64,000 nt of DNA from Halomonas denitrificans (GTDB lineage Bacteria; Pseudomonadota; Gammaproteobacteria; Pseudomonadales; Halomonadaceae), in the NCBI RefSeq assembly GCF_003056305.1, contig NZ_PYVX01000005.1, positions 124,001 to 188,000 of the forward strand. Reading direction: 5' to 3'. Below, piece after piece: positions 7,701-15,719 of the stretch. Every line of letters begins with the position of its first letter. The first letter of the stretch is position 1. The notes below the pieces were generated by a model. That model was given only the letters and a program-made list of their open reading frames with translations. It made no database searches and was not told the DNA's origin. The position numbers and the translations under genes were made by a program.

Positions 7701-9230
7701 TCAGGATGCGGCGGCGCGGGCCGGGGTCCGGGAGTGGCACCAGGCGCGGCCGTGGTGGACGATGCGCTCGAGGATGGCGGTGAGATCCGCGAGCCGGGTC
7801 TCCGGATTGAGCAGGGTGAACTTGAGGTAGCGCTTGCCGTCGACCCGGGTGGCGGCGATCACCGCCTCGCCGTGGCGGGAGAGTGCGGCGCGCACCTGGG
7901 CGTTGAGGTCGTCGAGCGCGGCCTCGTCGAGGCCCGCCGGGCGGTAGCGGAACACCAGGGTGCTCATGGGCGGGTCGAGCAGCACCTCGAACGCCGGATG
8001 GCGGGAGAGCTCGGCGTGGGCCTCGCCGGCCAGGTCGATGACCCGCTCGAACATCTCACCCAGGGCGTCGGCGCCCAAGATGCGCAGGGTCAGCCACAGC
8101 TTGAGGGCGTCGAAGCGCCGGGTGGTCTGCAGGCTCTTGTTGACCTGGTCCGGGGTGCCGGCCTCGGCCTGGCAGAGCGGATTCAGGTAGTCGGCGTGGT
8201 GGGTGACGTGGCGCAGGTCGCGGCGCCGGCGCACCAGGAAGGCGCTGCAGCTCACCGGCTGGAAGAAGGTCTTGTGGTAGTCGACGGTGACCGAGTCGGC
8301 GTGCTCGATGCCGGCCAGGCGGTGGCCGAAGCGCCGCGAGCAGAGCAGGCCCCCGCCGTAGGCGGCGTCCACGTGCAGCCAGATGCCGTGCGCCCGGCAC
8401 AGCGCGGCGATCTCCTCGAGGGGGTCGATGCTGCCGAAGTCGGTGGTGCCGGCGGTGGCCACCACGGCGATGGGGATCAGCCCCGTCGCCAGGCACTCCT
8501 CCAGGCGCGCCTTCAGTGCCGCGGGGTCCATGCGGTAGCGGGCGTCGCAGGCCACCGGCATCACCGCCCGGTAGCCGAGCCCGAGGATCGCCGCCGACTT
8601 CTGCAGGCTGAAGTGGCTGACCTCGGAGGCGAGGATGCGCAGCCGGCGATGGCCCGCGGGCAGGCCCTCGTGCTTGTTGCCGCCGTGATCGGCGAGACTG
8701 GCGCCGTGGTGGTCCCGGGCGATCATCAGCGCCATCAGGTTCGACTGGGTGCCGCCGCTGGTGAAGACGCCGTCGGCCTCCTCGCCCAGGCCGAGGCGCC
8801 GTGCCGTCCAGTCGATCAGCGACTGCTCGATGAGGGTGCCGCCGGCGCTCTGGTCGAAGGTGTCCAGCGAGGAGTTGATCGGCGACAGGAGCGTCTCGGC
8901 CAGCACGCCGGGCAGCACGACGGGGCAGTTGAGATGCGCCACGTAGCGGGGATGGTGGAAGTAGACGGCGTCGTCCAGGTAGACCCGCTCCAGTTCCTCC
9001 AGGGCCGGGCGCAGCTCGCCCAGGGGCGCGTCGAGGTCGATGGCCTCGAACAGCCCCGCAAGCTCCTCGGGTCGCGCCCCGCTGAAGGGGCGGTCCACGT
9101 CGGCCACCTTGCGCCGTACCAGATCGAGGCAGCGCGTCGCCTGCTGCCAGTAGGCCTCGGCATGCCGGGCATTCAAGAGGGGAGGGTCGAGGCGGCTGGG
9201 CCGCCCGCAGGCGCCGTCCGGCTGTATCAT
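7701..9230 (-). CDS. PLP-dependent group II decarboxylase of siderophore synthesis (DesA/DdC-like)
   Basis: A 509-residue pyridoxal-phosphate enzyme of the aromatic amino acid/glutamate/diaminobutyrate decarboxylase family. The PLP lysine lies in VTVDYHKTFFQP, and the cofactor-contacting HVDAAYGGG is upstream of it. It would supply the diamine for hydroxylation by the next gene: cadaverine from lysine (DesA-like) or 1,3-diaminopropane from diaminobutyrate (DdC-like). I chose ATG 9230, with GGAG five bases upstream; a longer in-frame start would lie inside the Fur-box region. First gene of the minus-strand siderophore operon, behind a near-consensus Fur box at 9255-9273. Confidence 0.9.
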   Translation of the reverse strand: MIQPDGACGRPSRLDPPLLNARHAEAYWQQATRCLDLVRRKVADVDRPFSGARPEELAGLFEAIDLDAPLGELRPALEELERVYLDDAVYFHHPRYVAHLNCPVVLPGVLAETLLSPINSSLDTFDQSAGGTLIEQSLIDWTARRLGLGEEADGVFTSGGTQSNLMALMIARDHHGASLADHGGNKHEGLPAGHRRLRILASEVSHFSLQKSAAILGLGYRAVMPVACDARYRMDPAALKARLEECLATGLIPIAVVATAGTTDFGSIDPLEEIAALCRAHGIWLHVDAAYGGGLLCSRRFGHRLAGIEHADSVTVDYHKTFFQPVSCSAFLVRRRRDLRHVTHHADYLNPLCQAEAGTPDQVNKSLQTTRRFDALKLWLTLRILGADALGEMFERVIDLAGEAHAELSRHPAFEVLLDPPMSTLVFRYRPAGLDEAALDDLNAQVRAALSRHGEAVIAATRVDGKRYLKFTLLNPETRLADLTAILERIVHHGRAWCHSRTPARAAAS

Positions 9231-9254
9231 GGTCGCTCCAGTGGGATCAGGGAT

Positions 9255-9273
9255 TTTATTGATAATCATTATC
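9255..9273. promoter_or_regulatory. Near-consensus Fur box between the siderophore and TonB operons
   Basis: Contains GATAATCATTATC, an exact match to the last 13 bases of the Fur consensus, and about 16 of 19 overall. It lies 25 bases before the decarboxylase start, in the divergent promoter region. Confidence 0.85.
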
Positions 9274-9358
9274 GATTATTGCCTTGTCCTGATCACGACG
9301 GATTCGCCCGGCGGTTCTGAACCGGCGGGGGAGATTTTTTCCGGACGCGCCTCGGAAT

Positions 9359-9380
9359 GGAATGCATTGATAAGCATTCC
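9359..9380. promoter_or_regulatory. Second Fur-like palindrome, in front of the TonB2 cluster
   Basis: Arms GGAATGC and GCATTCC flank ATTGATAA. The core ATTGATAAGCATT matches 11 of 13 central Fur-box positions. It lies 51 bases before the DUF3450 gene and so probably gives that operon iron control. Confidence 0.65.
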
Positions 9381-9430
9381 CATTTGTGTCACTGTCTCGG
9401 CCCGTCCGAGACCTTTACCGGAGAGCCATC

Positions 9431-10231
9431 GTGAGGATGTTTCGCTTCCCCGCCGCGCTCGTCGCGGTCGTCGGCCTTTGCGGTGCCGGCCTGACCCAGG
9501 CTCAAGGGCAGGCCCAGGAATCGCTGGTCGATCGGTCGGCCGAGGCGCAGCGCCGCCAGGCCGAGTTGCAGACGCGCATCGACACCGCCGACGACGAGAC
9601 CCGCCGCCTGATCGGCGAGCTGCGCCGGGCCCGGGCCGAGGCGCAGCGGGTAGAGGCCTACAACGCCGAGCTCGAGCGCGTGGTGGAGCGCCAGACGGAG
9701 ACGCTTTCGCGTCGCGAACGCGCCCTGGCGGGCGCCGCGACGACCCGCGAGGGGCTGCCGCCCCTGCTGCGGGGGATGGTCGAGCGCCTCGACGGCTGGA
9801 TCGAGGCCGACCTGCCGTTCCTTCGGGACGAGCGCCGCGCCCGGGTCGCGAGCCTGGAGCGCTCGCTCTCCGATCCGGCGCTGTCGCCCGCCGAGCGCCT
9901 GGATCGCGTGCTCGCCGCCTGGCGCGGCGAGCTCGCCTACGGCCGCGAGCTGGACGCCTGGCGCGGCCTGCTGGACGGCGAACGGGAGGTGGACTTCCTG
10001 CGGCTGGGCCGGGTCGGCTTCTACTACCTGACGCCGGACGGCCGCGAGGGCGGTGTCTGGAAGGCCGACGACCGGGCCTGGCAGCCCCTCGACAAGGCGG
10101 CGCGCCGGAGTCTCGAGAACGGCCTGCGCATCGCCCGGGAGCAGCGGGCCCCGGAGCTTTTGACGCTGCCGGTCTCCCAGCCAATCTCCCGAGCCGAGAC
10201 GACCCACGAGCGCGGGGGTGAGGCCTCATGA
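9431..10231 (+). CDS. DUF3450 periplasmic coiled-coil protein of a TonB2 cluster
   Basis: A 266-residue secreted protein of the DUF3450 family, found at the head of TonB2-type ExbB/ExbD/TonB clusters in Vibrio and Shewanella. A signal peptide (MFRFPAALVAVVGLCGAGLTQA) is followed by a long charged coiled coil (residues ~30-100, rich in A, E, R and Q) and a compact C-terminal domain. GTG 9431 has GGAGAG five bases upstream; the internal ATG at 9437 is an alternative start. The stop overlaps the next start. Its molecular role is unknown; by position it should assist energy transfer in the periplasm. Confidence 0.8.
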   Translation: MRMFRFPAALVAVVGLCGAGLTQAQGQAQESLVDRSAEAQRRQAELQTRIDTADDETRRLIGELRRARAEAQRVEAYNAELERVVERQTETLSRRERALAGAATTREGLPPLLRGMVERLDGWIEADLPFLRDERRARVASLERSLSDPALSPAERLDRVLAAWRGELAYGRELDAWRGLLDGEREVDFLRLGRVGFYYLTPDGREGGVWKADDRAWQPLDKAARRSLENGLRIAREQRAPELLTLPVSQPISRAETTHERGGEAS

Positions 10232-11640
10232 TGCTGTCACGCTATGCCCGCCGCCTGCTGCTGTGCGGCGCCCTGGTGCTGCCGGCGGCGCCGCTCCAGG
10301 CCCAGACCGACCCTCAGCCCGCTCCGCAGCCTGACCCCCAGCTTCGGCAGGACGCCCCGGCCTCCTTCGCCGAGACGCGTCAGGCCGAGTTCGCGCGGGA
10401 CCGGGCGCGGCTGGCCGCGCTGGTCGACGATCGCGAGGCCCTGCGCCGCGCCGTCGAGGCGGCCCGCGCCCGCCGCGACGCGGCGGCCGAGCGCCGCCGG
10501 GCCCTCGAGGCGCGACGCGACGAGCAGCAGGCGCGCCGCGAGGCGCTGGAAGCTCGACGCCAGGAGCAGGGCGGCGACCTGTCCGCCGTCAAGCCGGTGC
10601 TGGAGCGCCACGTCGGCGAGCTGCGCGACGCCCTCGGCCAGAGTTGGCTCACCCTCGACGGGCCCGAGCTGCCCGCGCGCGGCGACGCGGATGCGCTGCC
10701 CGAGCTCGCCCGGATCGAGGCGCTGGCCGATGCGCTGATGGCCTTCACCCGGGAGACCGGGCGCCTCGAGCGGCTGACCCTGCCGGTGGCCTCGGTCGAC
10801 GGTCGCGTCGAGCCCCGGGAGGTGCTGCGGCTGGGGGATCTTGCCATGATCGGCGACGGGCGCTGGCTGCGGCGCGACTCGCCGGACCTGCCGCCGGCGG
10901 CGCTGGCCGCGACCCCCGATGACGCCGGCGAGACCCTGGCGGCCTTCGCGGCCGGGGAGAGCGACCGGGTCACCCTCGATCCCACCGGCGGCGAGCTGCT
11001 CGAGGCGCTGGCCCAGCGCCCCGACCTGCTGGCGCGCTTCCACCAGGGCGGCGCCGTGGGCTACGTGGTGGTGGCCCTGGGCGGGCTGGGACTGCTGATC
11101 GCGCTGGGCCAGTACGGCTACCTGATGATCGTGAGCGCGCGGCTGCGTCGCCAGCTGCGGGACGACCCGAGCCTGCGCGATGACAATCCGCTGGGCCGGG
11201 TGCTGGCCAAGGTGCAGACGCTGCGCCAGGGGCTGGTGCCCGAGGCGCTGGAGGCGCGCCTCGACGAGGCGCTGCTCGCCGAGCTGCCGCGGCTCGAGCG
11301 CGGCCAGGCGCTGGTCAAGCTGCTGGCGGCGGTGGCGCCGCTGCTGGGACTGCTCGGCACCGTGACCGGCATGATCGGCACTTTCCAGTCGATCACGGTG
11401 TTCGGCACCGGAGACCCGCAGCTGATGGCCGGCGGCATCAGCCAGGCGCTGGTCACCACGGTGCTCGGCCTGATCACCGCGGTGCCGCTGATGCTCGCCC
11501 ACACCGCGCTGTCCAGCCGCAGCCGCTGGCTCTCCGGGGTGATCGAGGGGCGGGCCAGCGCCGCGCTGGCCGAGCACCTCGAGGCCCTGCCGGCCTCCGC
11601 CCCGCGTCGCGAGTCGCATCATGCCGCTTCCCTGGCCTGA
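10228..11640 (+). CDS. TtpC-like ExbB/TolQ proton channel with periplasmic extension
   Basis: A 470-residue protein. It has a signal peptide (LLLCGALVLPAAPLQAQ), a long periplasmic coiled coil (residues ~45-125) and a C-terminal ExbB/TolQ/MotA domain. The hydrophobic segments are VGYVVVALGGLGLLIALGQY, VAPLLGLLGTVTGMIGTF and ALVTTVLGLITAVPLML. The extension distinguishes TtpC from ordinary ExbB; TtpC is needed for the TonB2 system in Vibrio. It overlaps the gene before it by four bases and the second exbB by twenty. It presumably forms, with the next two proteins, a proton-driven motor in the inner membrane. Confidence 0.87.
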   Translation: MMLSRYARRLLLCGALVLPAAPLQAQTDPQPAPQPDPQLRQDAPASFAETRQAEFARDRARLAALVDDREALRRAVEAARARRDAAAERRRALEARRDEQQARREALEARRQEQGGDLSAVKPVLERHVGELRDALGQSWLTLDGPELPARGDADALPELARIEALADALMAFTRETGRLERLTLPVASVDGRVEPREVLRLGDLAMIGDGRWLRRDSPDLPPAALAATPDDAGETLAAFAAGESDRVTLDPTGGELLEALAQRPDLLARFHQGGAVGYVVVALGGLGLLIALGQYGYLMIVSARLRRQLRDDPSLRDDNPLGRVLAKVQTLRQGLVPEALEARLDEALLAELPRLERGQALVKLLAAVAPLLGLLGTVTGMIGTFQSITVFGTGDPQLMAGGISQALVTTVLGLITAVPLMLAHTALSSRSRWLSGVIEGRASAALAEHLEALPASAPRRESHHAASLA

Positions 11641-12178
11641 GGTGATGACGGGCGCCACCGCGCCGCTCGCCTGGCTGGGCCAGGCCGGCGGGCCGGTGCT
11701 GGTGGCCATCGGCGCGGTGGCGATGCTGCTCTTCTCGCTGGCGCTGGAGCGCTGGTGCTACTTCCGCTTCGTCTGGCGGCGCGAGCGCCAGGCCCTGGTG
11801 GCGCGCTGGGTGGATCGCGACGAGCATGCCAGCTGGAGCGCGCTGACCCTGCGCGAGGTCTGGACCCAGGCGCTGATCGCGCGGTTGCGCCGCCCCTTGC
11901 CCTGGCTCAGGCTACTGGTCGCGCTCTGCCCGCTGCTCGGCCTGCTGGGCACGGTCACCGGCATGATCACCGTCTTCGAGGGGCTGGCCGCCAGCGAGAC
12001 CAGCCAGGCCCGGGCCATGGCCGACGGCGTCGCCCGGGCCACGCTGCCGACACTGGCCGGCATGGCGGTGGCGGTGGCCGGCCTGCTCTTCACCACCCGT
12101 CTCGAACACATCATCCGGCGCGAGGACCAGCGGCTGCACGACCGCATGGCCCGCGCCGTGGAGGAGCCCGATGCGTAG
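11621..12178 (+). CDS. exbB: ExbB proton channel subunit of the TonB2-type system
   Basis: A 185-residue inner-membrane protein with three hydrophobic segments and the ExbB/TolQ signature LLGLLGTVTGMITVFEGLA. It uses proton flow with ExbD to energise TonB. Shorter than the preceding TtpC-like protein and without its coiled coil. The first ATG (11621) lies inside the previous gene with a weak ribosome site; an in-frame ATG at 11645 is an alternative. The stop overlaps exbD by eight bases. Confidence 0.9.
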   Translation: MPLPWPEVMTGATAPLAWLGQAGGPVLVAIGAVAMLLFSLALERWCYFRFVWRRERQALVARWVDRDEHASWSALTLREVWTQALIARLRRPLPWLRLLVALCPLLGLLGTVTGMITVFEGLAASETSQARAMADGVARATLPTLAGMAVAVAGLLFTTRLEHIIRREDQRLHDRMARAVEEPDA

Positions 12179-12578
12179 GCGTCGCCTGAGTGCCGACAGC
12201 GGCGAGACCAGCGAGGTCAACCTGACCCCCATGCTGGACGTGGTCTTCATCATGCTGATCTTCTTCATCGTCACCACCAGCTTCGTCAAGGAGAGCGGGG
12301 TGGAGATCGAGCGTCCCCAGTCCAGCGACGCGACGCCGCGGCCCGAGGCCCAGGTGATGGTGGCCCTGACTGCCGAGGGCGCGGTATGGGTCGACGGCGC
12401 GCCGGTGGACGCGCACCGCGTCGGCGAGGCCGTGGCGCCGCTGGTGAGCGAGCAGGGCGGCGTGGTGATCCAGGCCGACCGCGCCTCCACCACCGGCCTC
12501 TTGGTCGAGGTGATGGATCGCCTGCGCGAGGCGGGCGTCGAGCAGATCGCGGTGGCCGCTGCCCGGGAGGGGGCGTGA
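12171..12578 (+). CDS. exbD: ExbD biopolymer transport protein
   Basis: A 135-residue protein with one N-terminal membrane helix (MLDVVFIMLIFFIVTTSF) and a periplasmic domain. The aspartate in LTPMLDVVF is the conserved proton-carrying residue of ExbD/TolR. It partners the two ExbB-type proteins upstream and the TonB protein downstream, whose GTG start overlaps its TGA stop. Confidence 0.93.
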   Translation: MRRRRLSADSGETSEVNLTPMLDVVFIMLIFFIVTTSFVKESGVEIERPQSSDATPRPEAQVMVALTAEGAVWVDGAPVDAHRVGEAVAPLVSEQGGVVIQADRASTTGLLVEVMDRLREAGVEQIAVAAAREGA

Positions 12579-13345
12579 TTCGCTGGCCCCTGGCGGGACT
12601 CGCCGGCGCGTCGCTGGCGCTGCTGCTGTTCTGGGGGCTGGCGCTGCTGGTGGTGCCGCCCGAGGCGGAGATCGAGGTGCGCGAGACGGCCATGACGATG
12701 CGCCTGGCCGCCGCCCCGGAGCCGGTGACGGCGCCGGCCGCGGCACCGGCGCCCGCCCCCAGCGCGCCCTCCGCGCCTCGGCCGGTGCCGCCCAGCCCGC
12801 CGCCACCGGCACCGCTGCCCGACAGCACGCTGTCGCTGCCCGAGCCGCCGGTTGATCCGCCGCCGGTGCGGCCCGAGGAGGTCGCCGAGCTGGACGCCGC
12901 GCTGCCCGAGCTGACCGAGGCGGCGCCGATGCCCGAGCCCGAACCCGAACCGGCACGCAAGCCCGAGCCCGAGTCCGAGCCAACCCCGTCGGCGACGGCT
13001 CCCGAGGCCGCGGCAACGGCTCCCGAGGCCGCGGCGACGGAGCCTCCCGCCGCCTCGGGCCAGGGCAGTCAGGCGGTCCAGGACGTGGGGCAGGCGACGC
13101 CCACCCGGCGCGTGCCGCCGAGCTACCCGCGGCGCGCCCAGCGCCGCGGCCTCGAGGGGCACGTGGTGGTGGAGTTCCTGATTCGCCCCGACGGCCGGGT
13201 CAAGTCCGGCTCGGTCCGGGTGGTCGAGGCCCGGCCGCGGCACGTCTTCGACGAGGCGGCCACGCGGGCCGTGGCGGACTGGCGCTTCGAGGCCGACGGC
13301 CGCCTGCGGCGTGCCCGCCAGCGACTCGAGTTTCAGCTGAGGTGA
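12575..13345 (+). CDS. tonB: TonB energy-transducing protein
   Basis: A 256-residue protein with an N-terminal anchor helix (LAGASLALLLFWGLALLVV), a long Pro/Glu/Ala-rich spacer (residues ~35-170) that spans the periplasm, and a C-terminal TonB domain (RRVPPSYPRRAQRRGLEGHV through LEFQLR). GTG 12575 is preceded by GGAGG four bases away and overlaps the exbD stop. It carries energy to outer-membrane receptors such as the partial one at 1-209. The spacer contains a short tandem repeat (TAPEAAA twice). Confidence 0.93.
   Translation: MIRWPLAGLAGASLALLLFWGLALLVVPPEAEIEVRETAMTMRLAAAPEPVTAPAAAPAPAPSAPSAPRPVPPSPPPPAPLPDSTLSLPEPPVDPPPVRPEEVAELDAALPELTEAAPMPEPEPEPARKPEPESEPTPSATAPEAAATAPEAAATEPPAASGQGSQAVQDVGQATPTRRVPPSYPRRAQRRGLEGHVVVEFLIRPDGRVKSGSVRVVEARPRHVFDEAATRAVADWRFEADGRLRRARQRLEFQLR
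12995..13036 (+). repeat. Two tandem copies of a 21-base unit inside tonB
   Basis: Two adjacent 21-base units differ only at the last base and each encode TAPEAAA in the TonB spacer. Such repeats may let spacer length vary by slippage. Confidence 0.8.
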
Positions 13346-13349
13346 GCCC

Positions 13350-14516
13350 ATGTCGCATGCGTTGATTCGATGTCGTCCCTTCCCGCGAGGCCTGCTGGCC
13401 GGCCTCGCCGCCGGGCTGCTGCTGGCCGCGGCCCCGGTGCAGGCCCAGCCGGCCCTGCCCGGGAGCTTCATCCGCGACCTCGAGGGCCTCGAGGCCTGGC
13501 TCGCGCAGGCGCCGGCCGAGGTGGGGAAGCAGGCGAGCCGACAGGCCGAGCGCCTGGCGGGGGGCAACGCCGCCGATCGTTGGGCGCGGGCCCTCTACCT
13601 GCAGCTGGCGGCCGGGGCCGCGGCCCGGCAGGGCGAGCACGGCCGAGCCGCCGCGTGGCTTTCCGCTGCGGCGGAAAGCGAGGCGGCGCCGGCGGCCTGG
13701 CGTCGGGCGCGGCTCAGGGAGGCGGCGCTCCAGCACCGCGCCGCGGGGGAAACGGCCGCGGCCGTGGCGCGCCTCGGCCGCTGGCTGGAGGCGGCCTCGG
13801 CGCCGCCCGTCGAGGAGCGCTGGCGGCTGATCGGCTGGCTGGCCGAGCTCGAGCGCTGGGAGGCGGCCGCCGCGCGGCTGGACGCACTGGCGGCGCGGCC
13901 CCGGGAGGAGGCGCGTCGGGCGCTGGCGCTCTCGGTCTATCGCCGGGCGGGTCGCGACGGCGAGGCCCTGGCGCTGCTGCGCGAGGGGCTGGATCGCGAG
14001 GCCAGCCCGGCCGCATGGCGTCGCGCTGCGGCCCTGGCGCAGCAACTGGGGGATCCGGGGCTCGCCGCGGCGCTCTGGGAGGCCGGCTGGCGGCGGGGCG
14101 CACTGTCAGGCGCGCAGGATCTCAGGCGCCTGGCCCGGCTGCACCTCGCCGGGGGCACCCCGGCGCGGGCGGCCGAGCATCTGGAGAGGGGACTCGCGGC
14201 CGGGGTGCTGGACGACGATGCCCGCCTGCGGCGGCTGCTGGCCACCGCCTGGGAGGCGGCCCGCTATCACGCCCGGGCGCTCTCGGCCTGGGAGGCGGTC
14301 GCCCGTGACAGCGAGCGGGCGGCCGACTGGCTGCGCCTGGGCCAGCTCGCCCACGGCTGGGGCGAGGAGGCGCTGGCGGGGCGTGCCCTGAGGCGGGCCC
14401 GGGCACTGGGCGCCGGGGAGGCCGAGGCGTGGCTCGCCTCGCTGCCCGGCGAGGCGGGGCAGGGCGCCCCGCCGGCGGGCGATCAGAGCGAGAGCTCGGT
14501 CCAGACCGGGGCGTGA
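13350..14516 (+). CDS. TPR-repeat protein of the TonB2 cluster
   Basis: A 388-residue exported protein with signal peptide [19 protein letters not shown]. The rest is a series of Ala/Arg/Leu-rich helical pairs that look like degenerate tetratricopeptide repeats, for example [18 protein letters not shown] and [19 protein letters not shown] proteins commonly end TonB2/TtpC clusters. It starts four bases after tonB. Its 3' end overlaps the convergent xthA gene by 34 bases. The binding partner is unknown. Confidence 0.8.
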   Translation: MSHALIRCRPFPRGLLAGLAAGLLLAAAPVQAQPALPGSFIRDLEGLEAWLAQAPAEVGKQASRQAERLAGGNAADRWARALYLQLAAGAAARQGEHGRAAAWLSAAAESEAAPAAWRRARLREAALQHRAAGETAAAVARLGRWLEAASAPPVEERWRLIGWLAELERWEAAAARLDALAARPREEARRALALSVYRRAGRDGEALALLREGLDREASPAAWRRAAALAQQLGDPGLAAALWEAGWRRGALSGAQDLRRLARLHLAGGTPARAAEHLERGLAAGVLDDDARLRRLLATAWEAARYHARALSAWEAVARDSERAADWLRLGQLAHGWGEEALAGRALRRARALGAGEAEAWLASLPGEAGQGAPPAGDQSESSVQTGA

Positions 14517-15310
14517 TCCGAGGGCTTCTCCATGGCGCGCAGGTCGTAGTCGATCCCGGCGTCGGCGACGCGCTCGGCGAGCGGGGGCGTGACCAGGATA
14601 TGGTCGATGCGCAGCCCGCGCCGGGGATCGCGCTCGAAGCCCCGGGAGCGGTAGTCGAACCAGCTGAAGCGGTCGTCGACCTCCGGGTAGCGGACGCGAT
14701 AGCTGTCGGTCAGGCCCCAGGCCTTGATGCCGGCGAGCCACTCGCGTTCCACCGGCTGGAAGCTGGTCTTGCCCTCGCGCAGCCAGCGCTTGCGGTTGGC
14801 CTCGCCGATGCCGATGTCGATGTCCTCGGGCGAGATGTTGAAGTCGCCCATCACCGCCAGGCGCTCGTCGGCGCGGTGCTGCGTCTCCAGCAGGTGCTTG
14901 AGCTGTGCGTAGAAGGCCCGCTTGTGGGGAAACTTTACCGGGTGCTCGATATTCTCGCCCTGGGGGAAGTAGCCGTTCCAGACCGTGATCGGCGTGGCGC
15001 CGCCCGGCGCGAGCCGCGCGCCGATCATGCGACGCTGGGCGTCATCGCCGTCGTCGGGGAAGCCCTTGAAGATCGCCTCGGGCTCGCCGCACTGGGCGGT
15101 GTCGATCATCAGGGCCACGCCGTAGTGGCCCTTCTGGCCGTGGTACTCGACGCGGTAGCCCATCGCCTCTACGGCGGCCACGGGAAACTCGCTGTCCTGG
15201 ACCTTGGTCTCCTGCAGGCCGATCACCGCCGGGCGGTGGGCCTCGATCAGGGCCTCGAGCTGGTGCAGGCGGGCACGAATGCCGTTGATGTTGAATGACA
15301 CCAGGCGCAT
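14483..15310 (-). CDS. xthA: Exonuclease III (AP endonuclease)
   Basis: A 275-residue base-excision repair nuclease that cuts abasic sites and removes 3' blocks. Family motifs are clear: NINGIRAR at the N-terminus, GLQETKV with the metal-binding glutamate, [14 protein letters not shown], and the C-terminal catalytic SDHAPV. The length fits E. coli XthA (268). ATG 15310 has AAGGA about ten bases upstream. It follows a small basic-protein gene with a 3-base gap, so the two form an operon. Confidence 0.95.
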   Translation of the reverse strand: MRLVSFNINGIRARLHQLEALIEAHRPAVIGLQETKVQDSEFPVAAVEAMGYRVEYHGQKGHYGVALMIDTAQCGEPEAIFKGFPDDGDDAQRRMIGARLAPGGATPITVWNGYFPQGENIEHPVKFPHKRAFYAQLKHLLETQHRADERLAVMGDFNISPEDIDIGIGEANRKRWLREGKTSFQPVEREWLAGIKAWGLTDSYRVRYPEVDDRFSWFDYRSRGFERDPRRGLRIDHILVTPPLAERVADAGIDYDLRAMEKPSDHAPVWTELSL

Positions 15311-15313
15311 CGG

Positions 15314-15550
15314 TCAGTCGTCCTTCTGCTCGGGCGCGTCGGGGTGGATCGCGATGGGCTGGCCCGCCTCCTGGCGGGCCTGCTTGCGGGCCGCCTGCAG
15401 CTTGCGCTGCTGGCGCTTCTTCTGGGAGAAGCGGGTCGACGAGGTCACCTGATCGGGATTCTCGTGGCGCCACTTCTTGAAATCCTTGCGCTTGCCGGTG
15501 CGGATCTGCACCTTGTCGGCCAGCGAGCGGGTCTTCTTTCGGCGTGTCAT
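15314..15550 (-). CDS. Small very basic protein, function unknown
   Basis: A 78-residue protein rich in Lys, Arg and Gln (MTRRKKTRSLADKV near the start; RFSQKKRQQRKLQAARKQAR mid-protein) with an acidic tail (PEQKDD). I do not recognise the family. AGGAG seven bases before ATG 15550 and tight coupling to xthA indicate that it is really translated. The charge suggests binding to rRNA or DNA, but nothing more can be said. Confidence 0.75.
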   Translation of the reverse strand: MTRRKKTRSLADKVQIRTGKRKDFKKWRHENPDQVTSSTRFSQKKRQQRKLQAARKQARQEAGQPIAIHPDAPEQKDD

Positions 15551-15719
15551 GCTGCAACTCCTGCTTGTAAGGGCGCCATTCTAGCAGCCGTAGCCTCCCC
15601 CCGCCGACAGCAATCGACCGTCGGCAGGCGTCCGGGGGCGCCCTCGTCGCCGGAGGCTGTTACAATGCCGGTTTGCGTCACGCACCCCATCCACCCATAC
15701 GGACAAGACAGCACAGCCT

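Noticed and set aside
9386..9430. GTG start at 9386 for the DUF3450 gene
   Set aside because: It lies beside the Fur-like palindrome, has no ribosome site and would put charged residues before the signal peptide.
12860..13060. Pro/Glu/Ala-rich stretch as a non-coding repeat
   Set aside because: It is the normal periplasmic spacer of TonB; only the two-copy 21-base unit is a true repeat.
15661..15666. TACAAT as a full promoter of rhlB
   Set aside because: The -10 is good but no -35 is found at 16-18 bases, so only a mention is kept.
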